Shown here: positions 15,154 to 21,821 of the stretch, piece by piece | How the letters are laid out: every line of letters starts with the position of its first letter | Position numbering within the stretch: the first letter of the stretch is position 1 | Source: JAIBBD01 sp041390685 | GTDB lineage: Bacteria > Chloroflexota > Dehalococcoidia > UBA2979 | Assembly: GCA_041390685.1 (NCBI GenBank) | Contig: JAWKPL010000001.1 | Span: 1,612,001 to 1,676,000, forward strand | DNA length: 64,000 nucleotides | Reading direction: 5' to 3' | Notes under the pieces: model-generated | Database searches by the model: none | What the model was told of the DNA's origin: nothing | The model's input: the letters and a program-made list of their open reading frames with translations, nothing else | Translations under genes and position numbers: made by a program

Positions 15154-15942
15154 TCAGCGCCCGCGGAAGTTCGGCTGGCGCTTTTCGATGAACGCCGCCA
15201 CACCCTCTTTGTGATCCTCACTCGTGAAGCTCTCCTTCTCGAGGGCGAGCGAGGTGTCTAGCACGATGTTCACGCTGTCGCGGAGCAGCTTGTTCACGGA
15301 GTGCTTGGTCGCGCGGATGGCGCGCGTCGGGCCGTTCGCGAGGCGCTCCGCGAACGCCACCGCGTCGGGCATGAGCTGCTCGGACGGCCGCACGAAGTTC
15401 ACGAGGCCGATGCGTTCCGCCTCGGCCGCCTCGATCAGGTCGCCCGTCATCAGGTACTGCTTGGCGCGCGCCATGCCGATGAGCCACGGCCAGATGATGG
15501 CGCTGCCATCCCCGGCCACGAGTCCCATCGTGACGTGCGGGTCGCCGATGCGCGCGCGCTCGTCCATGAAGATGACGTCGCACATCAGCGCGATCGTCGC
15601 GCCGAGGCCGATCGTGGCGCCATTGAGCACGGAGATGATCGGCTGCGGCACCTCGAGCATGTCGACGATGAGCTTGCGGGCCTCGATGAAGAGCGTGTCG
15701 AGTTCCTCAGGCGTCATCCGGGTGAACCACTGGATGTCCCCGCCGGCGGAGAAGGCGCGGCCGGCGCCGGTGAGGATGACGGCCTTCGTGTCCTCGTCCT
15801 GGGCGATGTCCGCGAAGACGAAGGAGAGATCGGTGTGCAGCTGGGCGTTGATCGCGTTCAGCGACTCCGGCCGGTTCATCCGCACCGTGAGCACCGCACC
15901 GTTCCGCTCGACCTCGAGCGTCGGGTACCGGCTGTAGTCCAT
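15154..15942 (-). CDS. Crotonase-family protein lacking both catalytic glutamates
   Basis: A 262-residue enoyl-CoA hydratase/isomerase-superfamily protein. The oxyanion-hole segments AFSAGGDIQWF and NGATIGLGATIALMCD are present. By alignment with rat crotonase, the catalytic Glu144 and Glu164 positions are T116 and H136 (GDPHVTMGL). It is therefore unlikely to be a classical hydratase and may act as an isomerase, thioesterase, decarboxylase or another CoA-ester enzyme. It lies between leuA and leuC (40 nt and 22 nt gaps) in the leucine operon, suggesting a link to branched-chain metabolism. A GTG at 15945 is an alternative start. Confidence 0.85.
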   Translation of the reverse strand: MDYSRYPTLEVERNGAVLTVRMNRPESLNAINAQLHTDLSFVFADIAQDEDTKAVILTGAGRAFSAGGDIQWFTRMTPEELDTLFIEARKLIVDMLEVPQPIISVLNGATIGLGATIALMCDVIFMDERARIGDPHVTMGLVAGDGSAIIWPWLIGMARAKQYLMTGDLIEAAEAERIGLVNFVRPSEQLMPDAVAFAERLANGPTRAIRATKHSVNKLLRDSVNIVLDTSLALEKESFTSEDHKEGVAAFIEKRQPNFRGR

Positions 15943-15982
15943 CACTCCCCCTCGTCCTCGCCTGTCCTCGTGGTGTAGGAGC

Positions 15983-17527
15983 TTAGCGCGCGGCCGTCAG
16001 CTCTGCCTTCCGGCGCGAGGCCACGTTCAGGTAGCGGTTGAGCGCGTGCATGTAGGCGCGTGCGCTGGCCACGAGGATATCCGTGTCCGCCGCGCGGCCG
16101 CTGTACGTCTCGCCTTCGGCCTCGATGCGGATGCTCACCTCGCCCTGCGCGTCGATGCCCTCGGTGACCGACTTCACGCTGAACTCGGTCAGCTCGTTGC
16201 TCACCTGCATGACGCGATTGATCGCCTGGTACACGGCGTCCACCGGCCCGGTGCCGATCGCGGCGTCCTGGTGCGGCGAACCATCGGGGCCGATCAGCCG
16301 GACCGTCGCCGTGGGTGCGGCGTGGTCGCCCGCGGACACCTGCACCAGGTCGAGCGTCCACTGCTCCGCGATCTGCACCGAGGTCTGTTCGGCCAGGATC
16401 GCTTCCAGGTCTCGGTCGTCGATCTCATCGCGGCGGTCGGCGAGGTCTTTGAACGCCTCGTAGACGCGCTCGAACTCGTCCGCGTCGAGGCTCACACCCA
16501 GCGCGGCGATACGCGCGCGCAGGCCGTGACGCCCGGAGACCTTCGTCAGCACGATGGAGTCGCCGGCGGGCACGCCGATGTCGGCGGGGTCCATGATCTC
16601 GAACGTCTCACGCAGCTTGAGCACGCCGTCCTGGTGGATGCCCGAGGAGTGGCGGAAGGCGTTCTTGCCGACGATCGCCTTGTGCGATTGCAGCGTCATG
16701 CCCGAAATGCGCTCGACGATGCGGCTCGTCTGGTAGATCTCGCGCGTGTTGACGTCTGTGTACATGTTCAGGAAGTCGCCGCGCGTCTTGATCGCCATGA
16801 TCACCTCCTCGATGGAGGTGTTGCCGGCCCGCTCGCCGATGCCGTTGATGGCGCCCTCGACCTGACGCGCGCCACCGAGCACGCCCGCCAGCGAGTTCGC
16901 CACGGCCATGCCGAGGTCGTTGTGGCAGTGCACCGAGATGCGCACGTGGTCCGGCGTGCGTTCCCGGACCGAGCGTACGAGGCGCTCGAACTCCTGCGGG
17001 ATGGCGTAGCCGACGGTGTCGGGGATGTTGATCGTCGTCGCGCCTTCCTCGATTGCCGCCGCCAGGATGTCGAAGACGAACTCCGGGTCGGAGCGGGTGG
17101 CGTCCATCGGCGAGAACTCCACGTCGGAGGTGTACCCGGCCGCGCGATGCACCGCAGCGCGCGCCATCTCGACGACGTCCTCGCGGTTCTTACGCAGCGC
17201 GTGCGCCATGTGGATCTCGCTCGCCGAGATGAAGACGTGGATGCGCGGCGTCTCGGCGCGCTGCACGGCCTGCCAGCACGCGTCGACGTCATCGAAGTTC
17301 GCGCGCGCCAGCCCGGCGATGATCGGCCCCTTCACCTCGCGCGCGATCAGCGAGACCGCCTCGAGGTCGCCGGGGGAGGAGAACGGGAAACCCGCCTCGA
17401 TGATATCGACGTTCATCTTCGCCAGCTGGCGGGCGATCTCGACCTTGTCCTCGATCGTGAAGCCCACGCCGGCCGACTGCTCGCCGTCGCGCAGAGTGGT
17501 GTCAAAGATGTAGACCTTCTCGGCCAT
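15983..17527 (-). CDS. leuA: 2-isopropylmalate synthase
   Basis: A 514-residue enzyme that condenses acetyl-CoA and 2-oxoisovalerate, the committed step to leucine. FDTTLRDGEQSAG and the metal-binding SVHCHNDLGMAVANSL mark the TIM barrel. NGIGERAGNTSIEEV is the second family signature. The last about 130 residues form the leucine-sensing dimer domain. The ATG at 17527 follows GAGGAA, which lies inside the end of an upstream Leu-rich ORF. That ORF stops 1 nt before the leuA ATG, which suggests translational coupling. Confidence 0.96.
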   Translation of the reverse strand: MAEKVYIFDTTLRDGEQSAGVGFTIEDKVEIARQLAKMNVDIIEAGFPFSSPGDLEAVSLIAREVKGPIIAGLARANFDDVDACWQAVQRAETPRIHVFISASEIHMAHALRKNREDVVEMARAAVHRAAGYTSDVEFSPMDATRSDPEFVFDILAAAIEEGATTINIPDTVGYAIPQEFERLVRSVRERTPDHVRISVHCHNDLGMAVANSLAGVLGGARQVEGAINGIGERAGNTSIEEVIMAIKTRGDFLNMYTDVNTREIYQTSRIVERISGMTLQSHKAIVGKNAFRHSSGIHQDGVLKLRETFEIMDPADIGVPAGDSIVLTKVSGRHGLRARIAALGVSLDADEFERVYEAFKDLADRRDEIDDRDLEAILAEQTSVQIAEQWTLDLVQVSAGDHAAPTATVRLIGPDGSPHQDAAIGTGPVDAVYQAINRVMQVSNELTEFSVKSVTEGIDAQGEVSIRIEAEGETYSGRAADTDILVASARAYMHALNRYLNVASRRKAELTAAR

Positions 17528-17528
17528 G

Positions 17529-17735
17529 TCAGGTTCCTCGTTTCGTCATGGTCATCGTCAGTGGTGGACGGTGTGCCCTCCCGTCCGCCATCGATGTGGC
17601 GGCGGAGGGCCGAGGAAGCGCGAGGCCGAGCAGGCCCGGACGCAGCAGTCCACGGCGCAGCAGCCCGGACCGCCCGGCCGCGGATAGACAGAGCGGACGC
17701 CCTTCGGCGTCCGCTCGCGATGCGGTGCCGCTCAT
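17529..17735 (-). CDS. Leucine-rich upstream ORF (68 aa), candidate leuA leader
   Basis: A minus-strand frame from the ATG at 17735 to the TGA at 17531-17529, ending one nucleotide before leuA. Its centre, GLLRRGLLRPGLLGLALP, holds eight leucines in eighteen residues. Two strong hairpins lie within it: 17693-17714 upstream of the Leu block and 17575-17610 downstream. This matches the logic of a leader whose translation senses leucyl-tRNA before leuA. Against this, the ORF is long for a leader, it has no clear ribosome site, and GC-rich frames give Leu/Arg/Gly/Pro easily. Confidence 0.35.
   Translation of the reverse strand: MSGTASRADAEGRPLCLSAAGRSGLLRRGLLRPGLLGLALPRPSAATSMADGRAHRPPLTMTMTKRGT
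17575..17610 (-). promoter_or_regulatory. Strong hairpin just upstream of leuA
   Basis: On the plus strand, GCCCTCCCGTCCGCCA (17575-17590) pairs with TGGCGGCGGAGGGC (17597-17610). The stem has 7 plus 6 bp with a small internal loop and a 6-nt apical loop. It has no U-tract. It could be an attenuator stem or could control ribosome access to leuA, 48 nt downstream. Confidence 0.45.
17693..17714 (-). terminator. Hairpin in the ilvN-leuA gap, possible attenuator or weak terminator
   Basis: GCGGACGCC (17693-17701) and GGCGTCCGC (17706-17714) form a perfect 9-bp stem with a 4-nt loop. On the minus strand it is followed by TCTGTCTATCC, only moderately U-rich. It lies 137 nt after ilvN and 166 nt before leuA, so it may separate ilvBN from leuA transcription or act in a leader mechanism. 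Confidence 0.45.
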
Positions 17736-17850
17736 CGAGGGGCGTACCGATGCCGTGCGCACGCGCTCGGCGCGACACGACGAGGTCGTCGGTCCCTCGA
17801 AGGCGGCAGCGTGCTCGTGGTCCACGGCGTCGTCTCTCGTTGCTCGCGTG

Positions 17851-18432
17851 CTAGTCGCTGACGTAGGGCAGATCGCCCTCGGGGCGGCGGCCCGACTCGG
17901 TGTGGAAGCGGAGCACGGAGTCCGGTTCCAGCTCGTGCACGACGTTCGTCTGCGGCCCTCGCATCATCGCGATCCGGCCGGTACGTACCAGTTCGAGGAT
18001 GCCGTACGGGCGCAGGTTCTCGATGAACGCGGTCATGCGGTCCTCGGCGGCGACGATCTCCGCCGTCAGGTGCGCCGGCGACACGTCCACGACGTGCCCA
18101 CGGAAGATGTCGATCAGGTCCAGCACCTCGCGGCGCTGCTCGGTCGTGCAGCGAACCTTCACCAGCGCCAGCTCGCGCATGACGGCCTCGGCGCTCGTCA
18201 GGTTCGCGATATCGATGACGTCGATCAGCTTGTAGAGCTGCTTCTCGACCTGCTCGACGATGCCCGGCGCGCCCTCATCCTCGACGACGATGGTCATGCG
18301 CGAGATGCCCGGCTCCTCGGTCGTCCCGACCGCGAGTGAGTCGATGTTGAAGCCGCGCCGCCGGAACAGCGAGGCGCAGCGGTTCAGGACGCCGGGCCGG
18401 TCTTCGACCAGCGCGATCACGGTGTGTTTCAT
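17851..18432 (-). CDS. ilvN: Acetolactate synthase small (regulatory) subunit
   Basis: A 193-residue subunit that binds valine and activates IlvB. The N-terminal ACT domain is clear (EDRPGVLNRCASLFRRRGFN), and the C-terminal half matches the ALS_ss_C domain (EIVAAEDRMTAFIENLRPYG). It is about 25 residues longer than typical IlvN, with a tail after GRIAMMRGPQTNVV. It starts 36 nt after ilvB and is followed by a 323-bp gap holding two hairpins and the leuA upstream ORF. Confidence 0.95.
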   Translation of the reverse strand: MKHTVIALVEDRPGVLNRCASLFRRRGFNIDSLAVGTTEEPGISRMTIVVEDEGAPGIVEQVEKQLYKLIDVIDIANLTSAEAVMRELALVKVRCTTEQRREVLDLIDIFRGHVVDVSPAHLTAEIVAAEDRMTAFIENLRPYGILELVRTGRIAMMRGPQTNVVHELEPDSVLRFHTESGRRPEGDLPYVSD

Positions 18433-18468
18433 ACGGTCTTCGTTCCCCTCGCTACCGGTGCGCCCGCG

Positions 18469-20166
18469 CTAGCGGGCGACCTCCTGCGGCCGCTCGGGGG
18501 CCTCGACGGTTTCCTTGAGGGCGGCGCCCGCCGGCACCATCGGCCAGACGTTGCCCTCCGCTTCGACGCGGAAGTCGAGGATGACCGGGCCCGGGTGCGC
18601 GTTGGCCGCGCGGATGGCGTCGTCCACCTGCTCCTTCGCCTCCACGCGGATGCCGAGGATGCCGTATGCCTCAGCCAGCTTCACGAAGTCCGGCTGGGAC
18701 ATCGCGACGGAGACGTAGTTGTCCGCGTAGAACAGCTCCTGCCACTGGCGCACCATGCCCAGGTAGCCGTTGTTCATGATCGCCATCTTCACCGGCAGGT
18801 TCTCGTCGACCATCGTCGCGAGCTCCTGCAGCGTCATCTGGAAGCCGCCGTCGCCGCAGATCGACCACACGGTGGCGTCCGGCCGCGCGACCTGCGCGCC
18901 GAGGGCCGCCGGCACCTCGAAGCCCATCGTGCCGAGGCCGCCCGAGGTGATCAGCTGGTGCGGGTGCGTGAACTTCAGGTGCTGCGCCGCCCACATCTGG
19001 TGCTGGCCGACGCCGGTGACGATGACGACCTCGTCATCGTTCACTTCGGAGATGCGCTTGAGGACGTACTGCACTGACAGCTCGGGCCCCGAGGGGATCG
19101 CCATCGAGTACGCGTGCTCGGCGCGCAGGTCATCGATCCAGCGCAGCCACTCCACGTGCGTGTTCTGGCGCACCATCGAGGTGAGCGCCGCGAGCGCTTG
19201 CTTCGCGTCGCCCACAACCGCTGCGTGCGTCTCGATGTTCTTGCCGTGCTCCGCGGGGTCGATATCGATGTGCACGATCTTCGCCGTCGGGTTGAAGTCT
19301 GCGAACCGCCCGAGGGCGCGGTCGTCCATGCGGTTCCCGACGCCGATGATCACGTCCGCGTTGGACGCGGCGTGGTTGGCCTCGTACGACCCGTGCATGC
19401 CGAGCATGCCGTATGCCAGCGCGTGGTCCGTCGAAATGCTGCCGAGGCCGAGCAGCGTGTTGAGCACGGGAATGCCGGTCTTCTCGGCAAACGTCTTCAG
19501 CTCATCCCAGGCGCTCGACAGGATCACGCCGTGGCCGGCGATGATGATCGGCCGCTCGGCGCCATCAATGTAGCCAGCGGCCTGCCGCAGCACGGCCTCA
19601 TCGAGGGGCGGGAACGCGTCATAGCCGCGAATCGAGACGGTCTCCGGCCAGATGAACTCCGCTTCCTCGGTGAAGACGTCCTTCGGGATGTCGATGTGCA
19701 CCGGGCCGGGCCGGTTCGTCGTGGCGATGTAGGCCGCCTCGGCGAACGTGTACGCGATGTCCTCGGCGCGCATGACCAGGTAGTTGTGCTTCACCACGGG
19801 CATCGTGATGCCAGTGATGTCGGCCTCCTGGAAGCCGTCTTTGCCCAGCAAGTTCCTCGCGACGTTGCCCGTGATGAACAGCGTGGGCACGGAGTCCATC
19901 ATCGCGTTGGTGATCGCGGTGACGAGGTTGGTCGCGCCTGGCCCGGAGGTGGCCAGCGCGCAGCCGAGCGCGCCCTTGGCGCGGGCGTAGCCATCGGCGG
20001 CGTGGCCGCCGCCCTGCTCGTGCCGCACGAGGATGTGACGGACCTCGGGATGCGCCGGAAAGCGGTCGTAGAGCGGCAGTACCACACCGCCCGGGTAGCC
20101 GAAGATCGTGTCGATCCCCAGCCGCTTCAGGCTTTCGAGGACGATGTCTGCGCCGCTCATTCTCAT
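18469..20166 (-). CDS. ilvB: Acetolactate synthase large (catalytic) subunit
   Basis: A 565-residue thiamine-diphosphate enzyme making acetolactate or acetohydroxybutyrate for valine, leucine and isoleucine. The TPP-activating Glu is in VRHEQGGGHAADGYARA. The TPP/Mg motif begins GDGGFQMTLQEL and ends with IMNNGYLG. The ATG at 20166 (MRMSGADIVL) has an AGGAA site; an ATG at 20208 lacks one. The first gene of the minus-strand ilv-leu operon, it follows its own promoter at 20382-20411 and a leader peptide rich in Leu/Val. Confidence 0.96.
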   Translation of the reverse strand: MRMSGADIVLESLKRLGIDTIFGYPGGVVLPLYDRFPAHPEVRHILVRHEQGGGHAADGYARAKGALGCALATSGPGATNLVTAITNAMMDSVPTLFITGNVARNLLGKDGFQEADITGITMPVVKHNYLVMRAEDIAYTFAEAAYIATTNRPGPVHIDIPKDVFTEEAEFIWPETVSIRGYDAFPPLDEAVLRQAAGYIDGAERPIIIAGHGVILSSAWDELKTFAEKTGIPVLNTLLGLGSISTDHALAYGMLGMHGSYEANHAASNADVIIGVGNRMDDRALGRFADFNPTAKIVHIDIDPAEHGKNIETHAAVVGDAKQALAALTSMVRQNTHVEWLRWIDDLRAEHAYSMAIPSGPELSVQYVLKRISEVNDDEVVIVTGVGQHQMWAAQHLKFTHPHQLITSGGLGTMGFEVPAALGAQVARPDATVWSICGDGGFQMTLQELATMVDENLPVKMAIMNNGYLGMVRQWQELFYADNYVSVAMSQPDFVKLAEAYGILGIRVEAKEQVDDAIRAANAHPGPVILDFRVEAEGNVWPMVPAGAALKETVEAPERPQEVAR

Positions 20167-20216
20167 GGTGCCGGGTTCCTGTTCACTACTCGATGGGCTG
20201 GGTGGCATGCGTCAGG

Positions 20217-20265
20217 CCCGCGAGTGCGGGTCTTGGTGGACGGCGACGGCTGCGACGATGCGCAG
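20217..20265 (-). promoter_or_regulatory. Hairpins between the leader peptide and ilvB (candidate attenuator)
   Basis: Downstream of the leader stop, minus-strand RNA can form CTGCG/CGCAG (20265-20250, 6-nt loop) and CCCGC/GCGGG (20230-20217, 4-nt loop). Wider GGCG/CGCC pairing surrounds the first. Neither is followed by a U-run, so termination could be factor-dependent, or the control could act on translation. The alternative pairings were drawn by eye, not folded by computer. Confidence 0.4.
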
Positions 20266-20272
20266 GCGCCGC

Positions 20273-20371
20273 CTAGGTAAGTACGAGTACGAGTGCGAGG
20301 CCGCCGTCGATGGACGGCAGCGAGCCGCGGACGGCCAGCGAGGATGCGGTGCGGTCTCCGAGGCTGTGCAT
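20273..20371 (-). CDS. Branched-chain leader peptide upstream of ilvB (32 aa)
   Basis: A 33-codon minus-strand ORF starts 10 nt after the -10 box at 20382. It ends GLALVLVLT-stop, with codons CTC-GCA-CTC-GTA-CTC-GTA-CTT just before ACC-TAG. The final nine residues hold four Leu and two Val, and further Leu, Val and Ile codons occur earlier. Position, size, end composition and the downstream hairpins match ribosome-mediated attenuation of ilv operons as known in enterobacteria and actinobacteria. There is no room for a Shine-Dalgarno site, so initiation is probably leaderless. Confidence 0.75.
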   Translation of the reverse strand: MHSLGDRTASSLAVRGSLPSIDGGLALVLVLT

Positions 20372-20381
20372 AACGCGTATC

Positions 20382-20411
20382 AGTATCATCGCCACCGAGG
20401 GCTCGCGTCAA
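20382..20411 (-). promoter_or_regulatory. Promoter of the ilvB-ilvN-leu operon
   Basis: TTGACG (20411-20406) and GATACT (20387-20382) are spaced 18 bp on the minus strand. The predicted start near 20375 places the leader ATG (20371) at the very 5' end of the RNA. This is one of the best promoter matches in the window. Confidence 0.7.
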
Positions 20412-20455
20412 CTGCCGCGTCCCGCGTGACGAGCGCGGTTCCCCGGTGGACGCGA

Positions 20456-20479
20456 CGAGGGCTCCTTCAGGAGCCCTCG
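20456..20479. terminator. Hairpin terminator before the ilvB promoter
   Basis: CGAGGGCTCC and GGAGCCCTCG form a perfect 10-bp stem with a TTCA loop. It lies 24 nt beyond the stop of the monooxygenase-like gene and just upstream of the ilvB promoter, so it probably ends the c-di-AMP-riboswitch transcript. A clear U-run is missing on the minus strand. Confidence 0.6.
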
Positions 20480-20503
20480 ATTTGGTGCGCTGGCTGGGGA
20501 CGG

Positions 20504-20809
20504 TTACCTGGCGCCGGTCGGGAGCCCCTCGAACGAATACTCCTCGTGCGATGCGTCTTCGACCAGCAGGTTGAGCTGGGAGCGCAGCGCGAGGTCGTGA
20601 TCCGTGGTGGCTGCATGCTCGGCGTCCTCGTGACGCTCCCACACGCCGAGGCGGCCGACGCGACCGCTCCCGTCAATGTTGCGCAGGCGGTAGCCGGTCA
20701 GATAGCCAGGCTGTTGCTGGTAGTACTCGGCAAGGCGGTCGATGAGCGAGTTGACTTCGCTCTCATGCCCGTGCTTCGGGCGCATGAGGGAGATGCGGAC
20801 GTATGGCAT
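20504..20809 (-). CDS. Antibiotic biosynthesis monooxygenase (ABM)-like protein
   Basis: A 101-residue ferredoxin-like-fold protein from the ATG at 20809 (MPYVRISLMRPKHGHESEV). PGYLTGYRLRNIDG and LGVWERHEDAEHAATTDHD match the ABM/dimeric alpha-beta barrel pattern. Family members include quinol monooxygenases and haem-degrading enzymes; no specific substrate can be assigned. It follows the zinc-ribbon gene by 142 nt on the same strand, so it may share the c-di-AMP riboswitch transcript. Confidence 0.75.
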   Translation of the reverse strand: MPYVRISLMRPKHGHESEVNSLIDRLAEYYQQQPGYLTGYRLRNIDGSGRVGRLGVWERHEDAEHAATTDHDLALRSQLNLLVEDASHEEYSFEGLPTGAR

Positions 20810-20951
20810 GGACACCCACCCTTCACTAGTGGAGTAGCGGTAACCCCGACGGGCGTCGCGACGCGCGTCCGCTGCGGGTCAGCGCAGTGTAGCGAGTGCC
20901 GGCGGTCGCGTGTGCGCGACCGTGCGAGAAGCTGCGGTCGAAGGCGCCCGA

Positions 20952-21164
20952 CTACAGGCGGAGCTTGCCGTGCGAGGGCTGGCGGCGCCGCTGCTTGCCG
21001 GCGGCAAGGCGCTCCTCCTCGAGGATCTCGTTGGGGTCGGCGACTTGCGTCTCGTGCACGTAGCCGCAGGCGATGCAGGTACCGAACTTCCCGTACCAGT
21101 CGTCCTCGACGATCATGAGGCCGCGGCAACGCGGGCACTGCTTGGGCGGGGTGGTGACAATCAT
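20952..21164 (-). CDS. Small zinc-ribbon protein under a c-di-AMP riboswitch
   Basis: A 70-residue protein with two CxxC pairs: CPRC in KQCPRCRGLMIVEDDWYG and CIAC in FGTCIACGYVHE. A basic C-terminal tail follows (KQRRRQPSHGKLRL). The ATG at 21164 follows GAGGGGG with 8-nt spacing. It is the first gene after a ydaO-type riboswitch. Its role is unknown; a nucleic-acid-binding or regulatory function is possible from the fold and basic tail. Confidence 0.75.
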   Translation of the reverse strand: MIVTTPPKQCPRCRGLMIVEDDWYGKFGTCIACGYVHETQVADPNEILEEERLAAGKQRRRQPSHGKLRL

Positions 21165-21221
21165 GGCGTGCCCCCTCGATGGGTGGGGATCGCCCGGGAG
21201 CCCTCCGGATAGGGCCTAGTT

Positions 21222-21354
21222 CCTGCTGCCGCCGGGGTTAGCTGACGGGTTCGGGCCGACCAGGTGGGCCCGCTCAGGCTCGAGGCGTAAGCCCTGAGTT
21301 CACCCCAGTAAGTTGGTTCCCCCGGTCCTCGCTCGTCGCGAGGATTTGGCAGGG
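21222..21354 (-). promoter_or_regulatory. c-di-AMP riboswitch (ydaO-yuaA class)
   Basis: On the minus strand the aptamer reads GCCAAATCCTCG..., then CCGGGGGAACCAACTT, TGGGGTGAACTCAGGG, and later CGAACCCGTCAGCTAACCCC. These are the conserved blocks of the ydaO class. CCCTGCC at the 5' end and GGCAGCAGG at the 3' end can close the outer stem. A strong promoter lies upstream at 21426-21453. Known biology: c-di-AMP binding usually switches expression off, typically of cell-wall hydrolase or K+/osmolyte transport genes, neither of which is present here. Confidence 0.88.
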
Positions 21355-21380
21355 CGCCGCGCCCGGCGCCAGCAATACCG

Positions 21381-21425
21381 CTTGTTTCATCACGTACACG
21401 ATGACTTCGTGATTGTGACAACAAG
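21381..21425. repeat. Interrupted inverted repeat at the transcription start of the riboswitch RNA
   Basis: CTTGTT (21381-21386) and ATCACG (21389-21394) are mirrored by CGTGAT (21408-21413) and AACAAG (21420-21425). The outer arm touches the -10 box of the minus-strand promoter. It could be a repressor operator or a 5' stem of the RNA. Confidence 0.5.
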
Positions 21426-21453
21426 AGCATACGCAACCGGATTGCCTTGTCAA
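21426..21453 (-). promoter_or_regulatory. Promoter of the c-di-AMP riboswitch transcript
   Basis: A perfect TTGACA (21453-21448) and TATGCT (21431-21426) are spaced 16 bp on the minus strand. The predicted start is near 21419, about 65 nt before the aptamer. The surrounding 100 bp is unusually AT-rich for this window. Confidence 0.7.
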
Positions 21454-21520
21454 CCCAATGTTCACGGAAATTTTACGTTTCACTCTGTTGCGTGCACTGC
21501 CCCATGAAGCCTCTGCGAAC

Positions 21521-21550
21521 TTGCGCCTCGAACTCCGAGGCCACTATGCT
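21521..21550 (+). promoter_or_regulatory. Promoter of the cobalamin operon
   Basis: TTGCGC (21521-21526) and TATGCT (21545-21550) are spaced 18 bp. The predicted start at about 21557 coincides with the beginning of the cobalamin riboswitch. Confidence 0.55.
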
Positions 21551-21556
21551 CCTCGC

Positions 21557-21700
<144 letters not shown>

Positions 21701-21741
21701 GTGGCTCGCTCGCTCCAACGGCGCACCACGTACCCGAAGCC

Positions 21742-21776
21742 CGCCCCCTCACGTCGTCGAGGGGGCGTTGTGTGTT
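21742..21776 (+). terminator. Expression-platform terminator of the cobalamin riboswitch
   Basis: CGCCCCCTC (21742-21750) and GAGGGGGCG (21759-21767) form a 9-bp stem with an 8-nt loop, followed by TTGTGTGTT. It lies 46 nt before the TTG start of btuF and is the likely regulated terminator. Confidence 0.75.
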
Positions 21777-21821
21777 CGGGAGCCCGAGGCCTCCTCTCGC
21801 ACGAGTGTGCGGAGGTTCCTG

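Noticed and set aside
17575..17850. T-box leader before leuA
   Set aside because: The segment GGCACCGC followed by a hairpin recalls a T-box, but the conserved TGGnACCGCG core and a stem-I specifier loop are not found.
16046..17854. Long plus-strand open frame of 602 codons opposite leuA
   Set aside because: It is an antisense shadow of the GC-rich leuA gene, full of Arg/Asp/His/Val, with no start signal or recognisable domain. Similar shadows opposite most genes were ignored.
20384..20480. T-box upstream of ilvB
   Set aside because: GGGGAACCGCG on the minus strand resembles part of the T-box core, but it lies upstream of the best promoter and the remaining consensus is absent.
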